A stretch of DNA of 64,000 bases from Sipunculus nudus (GCA_026874595.1 CM049307.1:34450862-34514861); one strand, 5' to 3'; counted from the stretch's first letter, positions 41,168 through 52,338 are shown. The notes: generated by a model not told the origin, from the letters alone. Program-made: numbers and translations.

Positions 41168-41500
41168 CAAAATCCTGCCGGTGGTCGTCTGGCCAGAGAT
41201 AAGCTCCCCTGCCCAGTCCTTGGCTTCTGTAACCCATCCTATTTCAGCTTCAGGACCAGGCTTGGTGACTGGTCTGGGTTTGTTTGCGTCGGCTGCGGGA
41301 GGAGCAGCAGCCTGGGCTCCCTTCTTGGCAGCCCTTCGAGGGCTGTGACAGCAAAGCCAGGCAAATATACGCCATGACAAAACTAGCAGTAGAAACACGA
41401 AGAACGTAATGAGACTGGAACACAAGAAAGCATACCAGTGTCTGTCCTTCAAACAGACATCGTGGGTTGAGTTTGAGGTTTGGGTGGTCGTTGCGGACAT
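41168..41500 (-). CDS. slo: Slo1/BK calcium-activated potassium channel alpha subunit, first coding exon (partial gene)
   Basis: The exon encodes the first 111 residues of a large-conductance calcium- and voltage-gated potassium channel, a plasma-membrane tetramer. Visible: a short extracellular N-terminus, then CLKDRHWYAFLCSS, which matches the Slo1 S0 entry (family pattern C-L-x-D-R-x-W-x-A-F), a hydrophobic S0 helix (about residues 24-44), a cysteine pair WLCCH, a Lys/Pro/Ala-rich cytoplasmic linker, and the conserved stretch before S1, IGWVTEAKDWAGELISGQ, ending TTTGRIL. The exon ends at a GTAGGT donor (intron begins at 41167) after a complete codon, so the intron is phase 0. I chose the ATG at 41500 because it has A at -3 and no in-frame ATG lies upstream before the stop near 41624-41626. 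S1-S6, the pore and the RCK domains are not seen in this window, so the rest of the gene presumably lies beyond position 1 after a very long first intron. Family assignment is firm; activity cannot be judged from one exon. Confidence 0.9.
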
Positions 41501-41502
41501 TT

Positions 41503-41517
41503 TTAGCGTCTGCACAT
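41503..41517 (-). promoter_or_regulatory. Four-codon upstream ORF just before the slo start codon
   Basis: Reading leftwards on the minus strand, an ATG at 41517 opens a four-codon frame (M-C-R-R) that stops at 41503, two bases before the slo ATG at 41500. It is out of frame with slo. If included in the mRNA it could limit or tune translation by reinitiation. Its presence in the transcript is an inference because the transcription start is unknown. Confidence 0.45.
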
Positions 41518-41830
41518 AGGTAACTCCAAGATATTTTGTGAAATAGTAGTGTCCATTGCGGCGCTCTCTAGCTCGCCTGCCTACCTCGTGAGGCGGTGTA
41601 TATTGACATGCTGTGAGGATGCCTCATGAATTATTTATGCCAATGTGCCGAGCTCCGGGCCTACAGCCGGGTAATCTGACATGAGAACGAGAGCCGCATT
41701 TACTCAATCGGAACGAGCATTTATGGCGTCCTGAACCCACAACAACCGGAGCCCATGCGAGCCTTGAACTGAACCGCAGTGTCCCCACCACTGACAATAA
41801 AGAGCCTAACCCGGCCACGGACGACCCACC
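41518..41830 (-). promoter_or_regulatory. GC-rich, CpG-containing 5' region of slo (putative 5' UTR and promoter)
   Basis: About 300 bases directly upstream of the slo exon are much richer in G, C and CpG than the surrounding AT-rich DNA. The stretch contains no simple repeat. A 64-codon open frame on the minus strand (41624-41818) has no recognisable domain and is probably chance. Position and composition suggest 5' UTR plus core promoter. No TATA box or initiator could be assigned with confidence. Confidence 0.45.
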
Positions 41831-42755
41831 TGTAGATGTAGATTTATTAATTCAACCTGTATATAGTCTAGTAAGGCTGTATGTAAAACACGTATACACC
41901 CAGGTAAACAGCGCATATCGCACACGTGACTGCTTAATACCTTTACTATCAGTGTGCGGAGTATCAGATGTGGTCAACATGGTCACTGATTCAGTCGTGG
42001 ATATGATTATAAGTTTTTGATAACAGAGGTTTTCAGCAATTTTTTTTCTCGGAATGGAAGTAGAGAAATAAGGGTAAATGCACAACCGTTTTCACAATAA
42101 ATTCGGAATTTTCTTATTTTGTCACCCCTTGAACAGTGATGTTTTATATATTTACACGATAAATATAATGTGTGTGCATCGAAAATTTATATACTGAAAA
42201 TTAACTTTTAACACATATATTTTCAGACCATTCTACATGTCAGATCGCATGTGTGCGAGGGGTATGTTGGATCTAACATAAATGATTATTCTTTCTTCTG
42301 AAATGTTAACGGAAGATATAGACGGCAACTGTAAACGTTTATTCATAGATTAATTGGTTCATTACGAGAACCTTTATAAGCCTTTAAGATTTAATGCACC
42401 AATTCATTCTAAAGAGGCATAAAATCTAATGAAAAATTTAACAATGTACAAGTGCAATCACAAGATATAGTTGCATGAGCACTAATTCTGTTATACATCA
42501 CATGCAGTGCATGGGGTCAGAATAAATGCGCAGAGACAAACACGAAATATAAGTGTGCGTCAATAATATTATTTATATATGAACACAAATATATTAATAT
42601 ATATAACCGCGCGCATGCACAAAAAATGACTGGGGCAAAAAGTGTTCTAACTTAAATTTAGAATTAAATATGTTCCCCTTTAAGATTCACCTCTTTACAT
42701 ATATGTATATTTTGTAACTCTAACAAAACCGTGACCACGAAATATGCTATCCCTA
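41831..42755. other. Intergenic AT-rich DNA upstream of slo
   Basis: No gene recognised. It may include distal slo promoter sequence. A minus-strand frame at 41852-42085 has no recognisable features. Confidence 0.5.
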
Positions 42756-43683
42756 AGGCCCCTTTTCCATGCGAGCGGAAACGCGGGCGTTTCCGCGCGC
42801 TGAAAAAATCGCGCTGAATTGAGCTTTTCATTTGCGCGGAAACGCGCGCGTTTCCGTGGAATTCCCCCTTCCCGTGACTTGTTTTCACAAGGGATTCCCC
42901 GTCCCACAGCCTTCCAGGCATCATGTCGAGCATGTGTCTGTCATGTACAGTTCACTTTATGCATGTATACATTTAAAATTTCGTTATATTTGCAGGAACG
43001 TACAGTTTTTATTACGGTATAGTGTGTATAACGACAGGCGGGGTGGGGTCGTATACAGGTTATAGGCTATAAGAGATTATACACTGTCCGTAATAAGATA
43101 TTTAACACCTCCGCAGCACATATTTATGGTTATATAAAATATATATAATCATGCATTAAAGTAGACAAGCAGAAAGCAGTTAAGTATGATTTGTCGCCAT
43201 GCATGATAGAGGCCTATGCTGGGGCGTCCTCAAGCAGACTGCATTCGCGTTCTTGACCTCCACAAGAAGGCTCACCCGCGCGCGTTTCCGCGTGCATGCA
43301 GAAGCGGATCGGGGGGGGGGGGGGTCCGGACCCCCCCTTTTTCACCCGAAGCAACCTTTTTTAAGGGGTTTTAGACGTAATTTTGCGGCCTGGACCCCCC
43401 CCCCCCCACCCTTTCCAGACGTGATGACCTTTTTTTAATGATTTTCATTAGTCCTCCTGGGTTGGACCCCCCCCCCCTTTTCCTAAATCCTGGATCCACC
43501 CCTGGCATGGAAAAGGGACACATGATTTACACTGGTGTGACTTTTCCGCGCGCGGAAACGCGCGCTGAAAAATCGCGCATCGCACGATGTCGATTTCACA
43601 CGCGCGCGTTTCCGCGTGCATGGAAAAGGTAAATACCTGATTTACACTTGCGCGATTTTTTCAGCGCATGGAAAAGGCCCCTA
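42756..43683. mobile_element. Palindrome-rich GC element with ends CCTTTTCCATGCG (nested insertion inside)
   Basis: Left end GGCCCCTTTTCCATGCG and right end CGCATGGAAAAGGCCCC share an inverted CCTTTTCCATGCG. Inside are many CpG palindromes, such as GGAAACGCGCGCGTTTCC (42838-42855) and GCGCGCGTTTCCGCGTGCATG twice (about 43278-43298 and 43593-43612), and GATTTACACT words. No protein is encoded; frames through it are by-products of the palindromes. It looks like a non-autonomous DNA transposon or several partial copies. Target duplication is unclear. Confidence 0.6.
43299..43504. mobile_element. 206-bp insertion with ends CAG..GGATC and a 5-bp target duplication
   Basis: The insert begins CAGAAGCGGATC and ends GGATCCACCCCTG, inverted relative to each other, and is flanked by GCATG on both sides (43294-43298 and 43505-43509). 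Nearby at about 43603-43615 the uninterrupted form CGTGCATGGAAAAGG exists, so the boundaries are exact. Long G and C runs lie inside. Related ends occur at 19008 and 49057. Confidence 0.75.
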
Positions 43684-43759
43684 TATAATGGACATAAAAG
43701 TCACAACGCCGGACATTTTTTTTCATGTTATTAAATCAGAAATAAAAGCTTTATTATAA

Positions 43760-43812
<53 letters not shown>

Positions 43813-44292
43813 TATTGGGAATGTAAAATAAAAAGACTGACCTTGTATGTGTGTTAGTATGCACCCATACGCTTGCAACGTGGTGAAAAAATGGAATGTT
43901 TTAAACCTGTCAAAATTCATTAAATTTTCAATGCCCTTACAAATTAATAATCAGAATGATTTACACAACACCTTGGACAGTAGATTCTGCCGTTTGGAAT
44001 ATATTGTTCAGTTAATTATCACGGCATGCCTGTCGTTATATACACACAAGAGTGTGCGCATATATGCCCTGCATGGTTCTATATATGCACGGGGATGACC
44101 TATAGTGCGTATATATATATGCATGCATAATAATATACATGTAATACTAAATCATGAGCGGCGAAACTAAATATTAAGGGACCCAATATAGTAGACATAC
44201 ATAAATATAAAATACGTGTATATATAAATACCTATATATACGTGTATATATATATAAATATATATATATATATAAATATATATACATGTATA

Positions 44293-44345
<53 letters not shown>
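43760..44345. repeat. TA-rich microsatellite region
   Basis: (TA)n tracts at 43760-43810 and 44220-44345 with ACGTGTATA interruptions and a terminal (CA)n. Between them lies non-repetitive DNA with no gene. A G-run follows at 44476-44492. Confidence 0.85.
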
Positions 44346-44346
<1 letters not shown>

Positions 44347-44492
44347 TGTATATGCACTTATGGGGTTGATATATGGGGAGGGGGTAGTCTATTACAGTCC
44401 TGTAGAGTAGAATGAACTAAATGCAGGTACATTGAGGAATACTGATACTCCTTATGTTTTTTCCATCATATTATTGGGGGGGGGGGGGGGGG

Positions 44493-45370
44493 CGCTCCCC
44501 CCGTTTCGCCGCCTATGTCAATTAATTCCAGTTGTTTAAAATCGGAAATAGTCTTGTTAAATATCGCGAGTGTTAAAAAATAATTAGATAATACCTCTGC
44601 TTAATGCATAGTTGGAAAATCATGCATTTTACAGAATTTATATGTACTTTTTTATCTGTTGAAAAGCCAGACATATATACACGCATGTATATCATATTTT
44701 CGCTGGTCTACAGAAACCTCATCTGTTGGATGCATCCATACATATTTGGTACAAACACCTGGCATTAACACTAATTCAAAAGATAGTTCTTGAAAGTTCT
44801 ATGTTCTTTCAGCATTTCACATTTTTTTATATAGGGCCGCATGGTGTATGTACATTTCTAGTTAAATGGCACCACAATCCCTTAACAGACTGCACTCTGC
44901 ATGTGCCAGTTTGTGCAGAGTGGGTATAAGCGTGAAATAAAAAATGAAAAAGAAAATAACATTTCGGCAGAAGTGCAAGATAGTTGACGAGATGTATATA
45001 GTATCCATCAGCTTACCGATCACCACTCCAATTAAATTAAGAGGGCAAGTGAAGCTTCGTTATGCTGCGCTGACGAAGTATACTTAGTATATGAATCATT
45101 CAGATTTCTTGAATAAAATAGTCACAATCAACAGATACAGCAATTTTGTTATATATCTAGTGATTTTTTATGCAATCACGTGAAATCGTGGTCTATTTCC
45201 AAGAATACAGAATTTGTCCAATAATTAAACTCGGTTCTTATTCTTGTTCAGTTTAACTTGATGTAAATAAATGCTTAATCATTTTTTTTACTTATCCATG
45301 AAACAGTAGCAAACGATTATTTTGGTTTGCAGAACACAATTATGCACAGGTGGTGCCATCTGCAGTTTAA
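44493..45370. other. Intergenic AT-rich DNA between slo and the Snail-like gene
   Basis: No gene seen. CAGGTGGTGCCATCTGCAG near 45349 is a remnant of the family A unit start. Confidence 0.5.
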
Positions 45371-45864
45371 AGGGGCCAAACCACCTATAAAGCATGTTAA
45401 ATGAACATGAAAAATAGATTCTTCCCTTTAAAATAAATCTGTACCTGCCAACATATTGCCCTGAAACTATTTGCTTACTCCTGTAAACGAGTGTTTAAAC
45501 ATAGGACCGGGCGCGATCAAAGGTGTCAACATAAACACAGCACGTTCATCGCCCGGCCACAACACGTCAATCAGGAGATACCCTGACTGACTTAACCCAA
45601 AACAATGTAATACATGTTACCGCTGGCTGAAACACCGCCTGTTAAGGCTCATAATCGGACCTCTGGTCAAGCGGCCTTGTTATGGTAAACACACACACGT
45701 GGACTGTGTTTACCAACACGCAGACCAAAAACAAGGTGTTAAACAGCCGTATGCGAGGTACTGTGACAGTGTTTTGGATGGTTTTGCTTGGAAACTTTGA
45801 CTTAAGCAAAACAGAACTGATAGTGTGAAAGAATAGACATAATATCTCTCCTTATTATGTCCCT
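45371..45864. mobile_element. TTAA-flanked MITE candidate with internal hairpins
   Basis: Ends AGGGGC and GTCCCT lie directly inside TTAA on both sides (45367-45370 and 45865-45868), giving an overall inverted TTTAAAGGGRC. Inside, CCGGGCG faces CGCCCGG and GGTAAACACA (45684-45693) faces TGTGTTTACC (45705-45714). The body is less AT-rich than its surroundings and has no open frame. TTAA flanks fit piggyBac-type target sites, but the family is not established. Confidence 0.5.
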
Positions 45865-45868
45865 TTAA

Positions 45869-46381
45869 ATTCAGATAGCAGTCAAACAATCACGTTTCCT
45901 GTGAAATTTAGTAGGCCCCTACTGACAGCTGCAGCCTTTCCTGAGATATGTGGTGATAGACATATATAATGTATACAAAGACGTTAAATGTACCTAATTC
46001 AAATTCTTATAAAGACACCATTTTCCAAATAATTTGCTTCTGTATGAGATTTGGTAACTGAGATCAGATCGTGCTTGTATACACATCAAATTGTCAAAGT
46101 TTGTGATTGATCAAATTTTAAGTTCTATATTTAAAAGACAGGTTTGAGCGGGTTTCTTCAAGACGTCTATAAAGTGTGAGCGCTGTTTCATAGAACCCTG
46201 TCCATGCTGATGAAAGTGGATGACTATCAACTGAAAAACATGCCCAAAAAGAGGGGGAGGTGTTTGCAATATACAGTGAATGTTATTTCACTCATGTTCT
46301 AACATTCGAGACATATATTTGGTTTAAAAGAAGTTACATTTAAACGGGTATACATATCTCATTTACAATTCAAAACGAGAC

Positions 46382-46438
<57 letters not shown>

Positions 46439-46726
46439 TTATATATATATATACAGGGACCACAGAAAAGTTTAAAGGGGAGTCTTTGTCATTACGGCAG
46501 TGTTTTTCTTCACTAACTTTGCAAGCTAATTTTCACAAAGGTTTTTGCTACTGAGCTTTTTTTCGGCAGCTTCTTTATGTGAACATACAGTGCTGCTATC
46601 AGACGGATATTAGAGAAACGAAGCACCTGCCCATATATGCCAAGCAAATGAATCAGGTACAATACCCGCCAGGTGCATAATAGTAAGTTATAAGGCGCAA
46701 TGATATACATATAACCGGTATACTCA
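45869..46726. other. Intergenic DNA downstream of the Snail-like gene
   Basis: AT-rich, with a TA microsatellite at 46387-46450. No gene recognised. Confidence 0.55.
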
Positions 46727-46812
46727 TTTATTTCGTTGCATACATTGTAAATACAAATTTATAATAAAAACAAGATCAGGTGCCGGTACTTCAAACAATG
46801 AGAGGATTCGTC

Positions 46813-46888
<76 letters not shown>

Positions 46889-46997
46889 TAAGTTGTTCAA
46901 CTGAGAGAACGATTCCATTCAGTTAGGACTTTAGAACTTTAGCTTTCAACTTTAAGAATTTCATGATATTTTATTTTAAAAATTACGCGTTTTTAAT
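46727..46997 (-). terminator. Candidate poly(A) signals of the SNAG/Snail-like gene
   Basis: Downstream of the stop codon on the minus strand there is an ATTAAA (plus strand TTTAAT at 46992-46997), about 50 bases past the stop, and an AATAAA (plus strand TTTATT at 46727-46732), about 315 bases past it. Either could end the transcript. A TA microsatellite lies between them (46818-46884). In AT-rich DNA such hexamers also occur by chance. Confidence 0.3.
46818..46884. repeat. TA microsatellite in the 3' flank of the Snail-like gene
   Basis: About 30 TA units with one interruption. It lies between the two candidate poly(A) signals and so may fall in a longer form of the 3' UTR. Confidence 0.9.
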
Positions 46998-47047
46998 GCT
47001 TACAGTACTGTTGAGTGATAAAAATGAGGCAAGCTGAAAGCACTGCC

Positions 47048-48447
47048 TTATATTTTGCATACTTCCAATTTATGCTTATGTAGGTATCTCTTCTGGGCAA
47101 AGGCCCGGCCGCATTTAGTGCATACATAATTCTTTGACGTAACTGTGTGGATGAGGTTATGTGATCTGAGGTTCGACTTATCGGCAAATGCCTTGTCACA
47201 TCCAGGGTGGGGGCATTTATAAGGACGTTCCCCCGTATGTGTACGCATGTGACCTTTCAGGAGCCAGGAACGAGAAAAGCTCTTCTTGCATACAGGACAG
47301 CGATTTCTCTGTCTCAGGTGTGTGGAGACATGAGATTTAAAGGCAGCATACACGGTGAACACCTTCCCACATAAAGTACACTTGTGTATTTGATTCCCGC
47401 GGGAATCAAGGAAGCAAGCGTAAGAACTCTCCTGTAGTTCTTTTAAATCATCAGTGTCATCCTCCTCCTCCTCCTGTGCATCCTGGCTGCTGCTGCTGTT
47501 GTCCTCGGGTTTAACAGAGCTTGAGGATTCAAGCATCTCCGAGGGACGAGGAATTGCAACTGGATTACCAGGCTGGGTGGATGATCTTGAATCAGTATTT
47601 CCACTGGAAACCTGTTTAGCCATTAACTTAAGTGCCTCTGATGCAGACTGCCCTGTTACAAGGCTTTGGCTGGACACCAGTTTGAGAACAACACACTTCT
47701 GTAGATGGTTCACAGAGGTATTGCGCGACAAATATATCTTCTTTAGGCACTGACCAGAGCCAGCCGAAAATTCTTCTTGTATCTTCCATGCTGATGGGGT
47801 TGGGGGTTTCACAGTTTTATCTTCAGTGGCTGTTGATGTGAGGTCTGTGAATGCACTGGTACCCTCCTTATACCGAATCTCAGTTTTCTTTTCTCTTCTA
47901 GTACTGAAACCTATAGAGCGCTCATTTCCTTTGACGACACAAGATCTTATTTCTTTGAATTTTGAACGTATAGCATCAGAGGTTTTGCTTGGGGAAATTG
48001 ATACTTTGATGAAATGTTGGTCAGGTCGTGGAAAACTTATGTCTTCACTTGGGATGAGGGCATAGTTGGAATTTTCAGCTTCTGAATCTTGTGCTTCAAC
48101 ATCATTTTCCCAGCCCATGTCCACAGACAGATCATCGTCATCAGAATCTTCATCAGTGTGAAAATAAACGATGTCACTCGGCCAGTCCTCGGAATTATTT
48201 GGGACTCCTGTTAATTCTAGATCAGTACCCCGCTGAATCAGATAAAATCGGGTAACAAATGGAAGAGCGTTCATGCTATAGTTTTTACACTGTTTAGGTA
48301 CCTTAATGTTCTCTACCCTAGCGGGTGCGTTCGGCCGATTGGAGGACGGGACGCCGTTTCTTGCAGGGTTCGATCGGAATTTGGTTATAGCTGGTACGGT
48401 CTTAATTTGAAGTCCTGATCTTGTCCTCATGATGTTCTCGACTTCTT
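47048..48447 (-). CDS. SNAG/Snail-like C2H2 zinc-finger transcription factor, exon 2 (rest of protein)
   Basis: With exon 1 this gives a 489-residue nuclear DNA-binding protein, probably a repressor. Numbering is for the joined protein. A basic N-terminus is followed by an acidic stretch (about 120-139, TDEDSDDDD), a Ser/Thr-rich middle, a second acidic run (about 349-357), then four fingers: C380/C383/H396/H400, C407/C410/H423/H427, C435/C440/H453/H457 and C466/C469/H482/C487. Finger 2 (SFSRSWLLKGHMRTHTGERP), finger 3 (AFADKSNLRSH) and the C2HC last finger (LHKHKLEVC) copy Snail/Scratch fingers (FSRPWLLQGH, AFADRSNLRAH, LHKHEESGC). Finger 3 is odd in having four residues between its cysteines. 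Snail proteins often have five fingers; the first is missing here. The exon starts after a TTAATTACAG acceptor. I cannot say whether it is orthologous to snail or scratch or is a separate lineage-specific paralogue. Confidence 0.88.
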
Positions 48448-49056
48448 CTGTAATTAAGATAAGATGTTTTAATATGCTTTCTCAGGGGTACTTGTGACGT
48501 ATTTTTGCGATTGTATGATATTTTGTGGCTAAATGACTCACCGGCGAAGTAGTTTAACAAACTTGGCTAAAGGACAAATGTGACCGAGCATCATATGGAT
48601 TTACTTTCTACGAATCAGAGCAAACAGGGAACCATGCGTGGAATGTCAGACTGACTTCAGTAGCCTAATACTTCTATAAATTTGACTTATGTTTGATCTC
48701 TTACACGGTCCTCGTATAACCTATCAGTAAAAGGGTCAGGCAATAAAGATCAAATGATACTTAAAATGCTATTTGCATATTGCAGCAGGCCAGAAAGTTG
48801 CTGTTCTTGACGGCAGGGCCATCTGGTGGGTAAGCTTAGAACAATAACTTGTGAGTACTGAGTGGAATTCTATTTCATGTTGATTTTAGGTTCTGATTAG
48901 CTATAACCTTAGAATAACTTAATGTGCGACTCTTTGGTTAGACATGTCAGCACTAAAGAAACCTACTAAATCATCGTGATTAGTAGCGGCGTAGAGCATT
49001 ATGTTCTGATGTTTCAGAGTATTTACATTTAACACGCTATTATCATCGTTACACAG

Positions 49057-50865
49057 TGGCGTATCCAGAGGGGGAGCTTTGGGGGCTAAACATTTGATAA
49101 AAACGAGCTTTTTTCACCTCGCTTCTTCCTAAAAATAACAAGTAGCTCATGGGTAATGACACTCAGCTGAATTTGATATGCAGGGGATGCATGCATTAAT
49201 TATTGATGTTGTGATTTGTTGAAAAATATTTGATTAGGAACTTTGAACAATGGGTAAAAAATCATGCACTTTGTCCATAGTCCTTCGAAAATAGGTGACA
49301 GTGACCTTATTCAGGCTTTCCAAGAAAATTTTACCAGGAACTGGAAAGCTGCTAATTAGGGTAGATGTTTCTCCGTCCAACTGCTACAATTTGTGCCCAA
49401 CTGACTAACAGTGTTAAAATCACGTTCTTTCTCAAAGCTCACAGAATATAAGTCACAGTGAAATTATTTCAGAGGCCTATACTTGGATTTTTACATTAAC
49501 CTTGGATCTTAACCAAATTAAAAATTTCTAGGTCCAGCTGTAACCACTAATACAAATGATCTCTCCTATAAGGTGCTCAAATCATGTTCTTTCACACACC
49601 TTGAAGACTGTAAGTCACAGTTACCTTACAATTTCAGATGTGCAAGGAGACTCTACAATGATGTGCCAAGAACCTCCCAGAATGTTGCGTTAGAAGATTC
49701 TAAGCCTAACGGATACAAATTGTACCCGTCTGCCTCATTGGGTTCTAAAAATCATGTTTTCGGACCGTAGTTCGCAGAATATAAGCAACCATAACCTAAT
49801 TTCAGCTTTCCGCGAAGATATGCCTAAGACTGCCTTGGATGTACAGTGAGAAGTTTCTTGGTCTAATGGTTACCGTTTGAGCTTCATTCAAAGGTCTCAA
49901 AACTAGAGAAAAAAATGTAAAAAATGGCGCTACCAGTCTTCAGGAACTGATGAAACATTCATGGTAAATCTGCATAAGAGGAATTATGACAATCAATGTA
50001 TTAGTTATTCAGATACACAAGCTTTTATATCCAATTTTTTATTATTGCTGGGGTGCAATGAAAGGCCCCCTAATTAAGAGAATAAAGGTCGCTGTAACGT
50101 AATAACAGATGTCTCGGAAGATGATTGAAGGGCCTCCCTGGGTATCAGGTTAGAAAATTCTAGGTTCAACGGTTAAGTTATGTGCCCTGTCTGACTTTCT
50201 GGGTGCTTGAAATCATGTTTTTTTGCCAGTATAGCGTGCAGAATATAGGTCACCATGGGCTAATTTCAGGTTTTCATGGAGATCTGCCCAAGACTTCCCT
50301 GGATCTCACGTTAGAAGATTCTGGGGATAACGGATACAATATGTGCCCCGTCTGACTCACCGGGTGCTAAAAATCATGTTGTCGGCCAGTATTTCGCAAA
50401 ATATAGATCATTAATTGACCTAATTTCAAGGTTCTTAGGAGATTTGCCTTGGACCACCTTGGATGTAGATTATGAGCTTTCGAGGTCATTCGGTCACGGG
50501 TTGCGACCTGTTAACGGCTGGACTGCTTCATTTGAAGGTCTCCAAAAAAAGGAGAAAAAATGCGTAATAATTTTAAAAAATACAGGTGGCGCCACCAGTC
50601 CTCAGGAACTGATGAAACACTCCATGATCAATATGCATGAAAAGAATCGTGGTAACTAATGCATCAAATATTTAGTTACTCGAGTTTTGTATCAACCTTT
50701 AAATTATTCTGGGAAGGGGGTGGGTACTTAGAAGTCCCAGCTGTCTAGAACCCAAGTATCTAGGTCCAGCGGTAATAATTTGTGTCCTGTTAACAGACCG
50801 AAGGCCGGACGATGGACAACGAAAGATCACTATATAGCTTAGATGACTTAAAGTCTGCTGGGCTA
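49057..50865. mobile_element. Family A element, copy 3, diverged, inside the Snail-like gene intron
   Basis: It starts near a transposon-end-like CAGTGGCGTATCCAG (49058) and the A-type 5' motif AGCTCATGGGTAATGACACTC (about 49143). It contains A-type units at about 49920 (GGCGCTACCAGTCTTCAGG) and 50584 (AGGTGGCGCCACCAGTCCTC), plus a second unit type with AAAATCATGTT and GAATATAAG words. It ends with hairpin 50835-50865, several mismatches, then GGCTAAAG. It is older than A2. The true left boundary is uncertain. Confidence 0.6.
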
Positions 50866-52016
50866 AAGACAATTTATTCTACTTACAACAAAACGTTAGT
50901 ATATTATCGTTAAATTAAAAATTAATATATATTATGTGAATAAACAAACACGCTCTTTGACTTTTATAATAGGCGGTGAAAACTTATTGGCTCGTCATAA
51001 ATAGCATGTATTGTGGACTGGGAGTTTGACTGCATATATCAGCTGAAATTCTAGGTGGGGAATCTGTTTTAAAATTATTTGTCCTCGCCGCTGTTTAAAA
51101 TATATACTGTACAAAACAGTACGAGAAACTAGTAAACTGACAATATTTAATACCAACAGCATCGATTTATAGAATATTTATTATCGATTACGAATTATAA
51201 ATTTCCAAATAAATATGTAAACTATAATGGATAAATACGCAAACGAAAGAAATGCATTTTATAATACGCCCTGATGTATACATCAAAGAGATCGGACGTT
51301 TGAACGTATTAAAGCAAGTTATAGACCTATAAAGCTATTGCACACAAAGAATATTAATTTAAGCTGCCACTTATTCAAATTAAACGCCGGTGATATTGTT
51401 CGAGAATTATATCCGATATAATGGGTTATTCGTTTGCCTTTTTCAATATTGTTTAAATTTAATGAATTTAAATGTTTGTGTGTATTTGTGTCTTTTATTA
51501 TATAACTGATCATTTGAGGTTAAATAATTATAACAGATATGAGGAGAGCCAGAAAGAACAATCCAAAACACTGATAGTTTACCTTGATCACAGTAATATT
51601 TTTATTTGAAAGATTCTTTACTATTGTGAAAAAAGCGAAAGAGCACGTCTTTATTTACTGGTATTATATAGGGGAACCTTTCATCGATTGTCAACTTCTG
51701 GAAGGGGCGAGCAGACTATAGTGATGCAATATCACATTTCTCTTGAATTAATATAATCCTCGCGCTACAAACTGTAAAATTCAAAGAATAAAAATACACA
51801 TAATATGAATTTCTGACTTTTAAGGTTGCATTAAAGTTTGGTCTCAACTTTGTCCATGAGTGTCCAGTTGTCTAGGGGGAAATATTATAAATGAGTCGCA
51901 CACCAGTACCCATTTACAACAGTTTCACAATTTACAACAATATCAGGACGTATATATAAAGTGGAAATTTGCATCTCAGTATATGGGATACAGTTGATGT
52001 AGAAAAGTGCTTCATA

Positions 52017-52258
52017 CAGGTAACTGTTGCCTAACACAGGCACCAATGCAGCTATTCCTTTTATTTCTTTTTAGCACAGTTGGGTGGCTTTTAGGATTGG
52101 CGGCATTTCGAAATAAGCTCGTTGCGCTTGTTCAAACTAATCAAGCGCAATGAGCTAATTTCAAAATGCGACTACTTCTCAAACAAAAAAAAAAAGAAAA
52201 AAAGAGAAATAACGGGAATATATAACTGGGTGCCTGTGTTAGGCAACAGTTACCTGAC
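52017..52258. mobile_element. Foldback element with 28-bp perfect ends and an inner stem-loop
   Basis: CAGGTAACTGTTGCCTAACA (from 52018) plus CAGGCACC is repeated as its exact reverse complement ending at 52256. Inside, 52103-52130 and 52142-52169 pair over 28 bases with three differences around an 11-base loop. The two outer halves are also related to each other in between. No coding capacity. This is a foldback MITE. No target duplication is apparent. Confidence 0.75.
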
Positions 52259-52338
52259 GATCGACGGTGTGTATAAACATCGGCGTAAAACTCCGAGTAT
52301 ATAGTAACTCGATATAACTTAAACGTGTTTAACATTCA

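Noticed and set aside
42664-43632. Frames with Arg/Ala-rich repeats such as RKRARFRG
   Set aside because: By-products of CpG palindromes in a non-coding mobile element.
46724-46918. Frame with long Tyr-Ile repeat
   Set aside because: Translation of a TA microsatellite.
47454-48065. Plus-strand frames opposite the zinc-finger exon
   Set aside because: Shadows of the real minus-strand coding exon.
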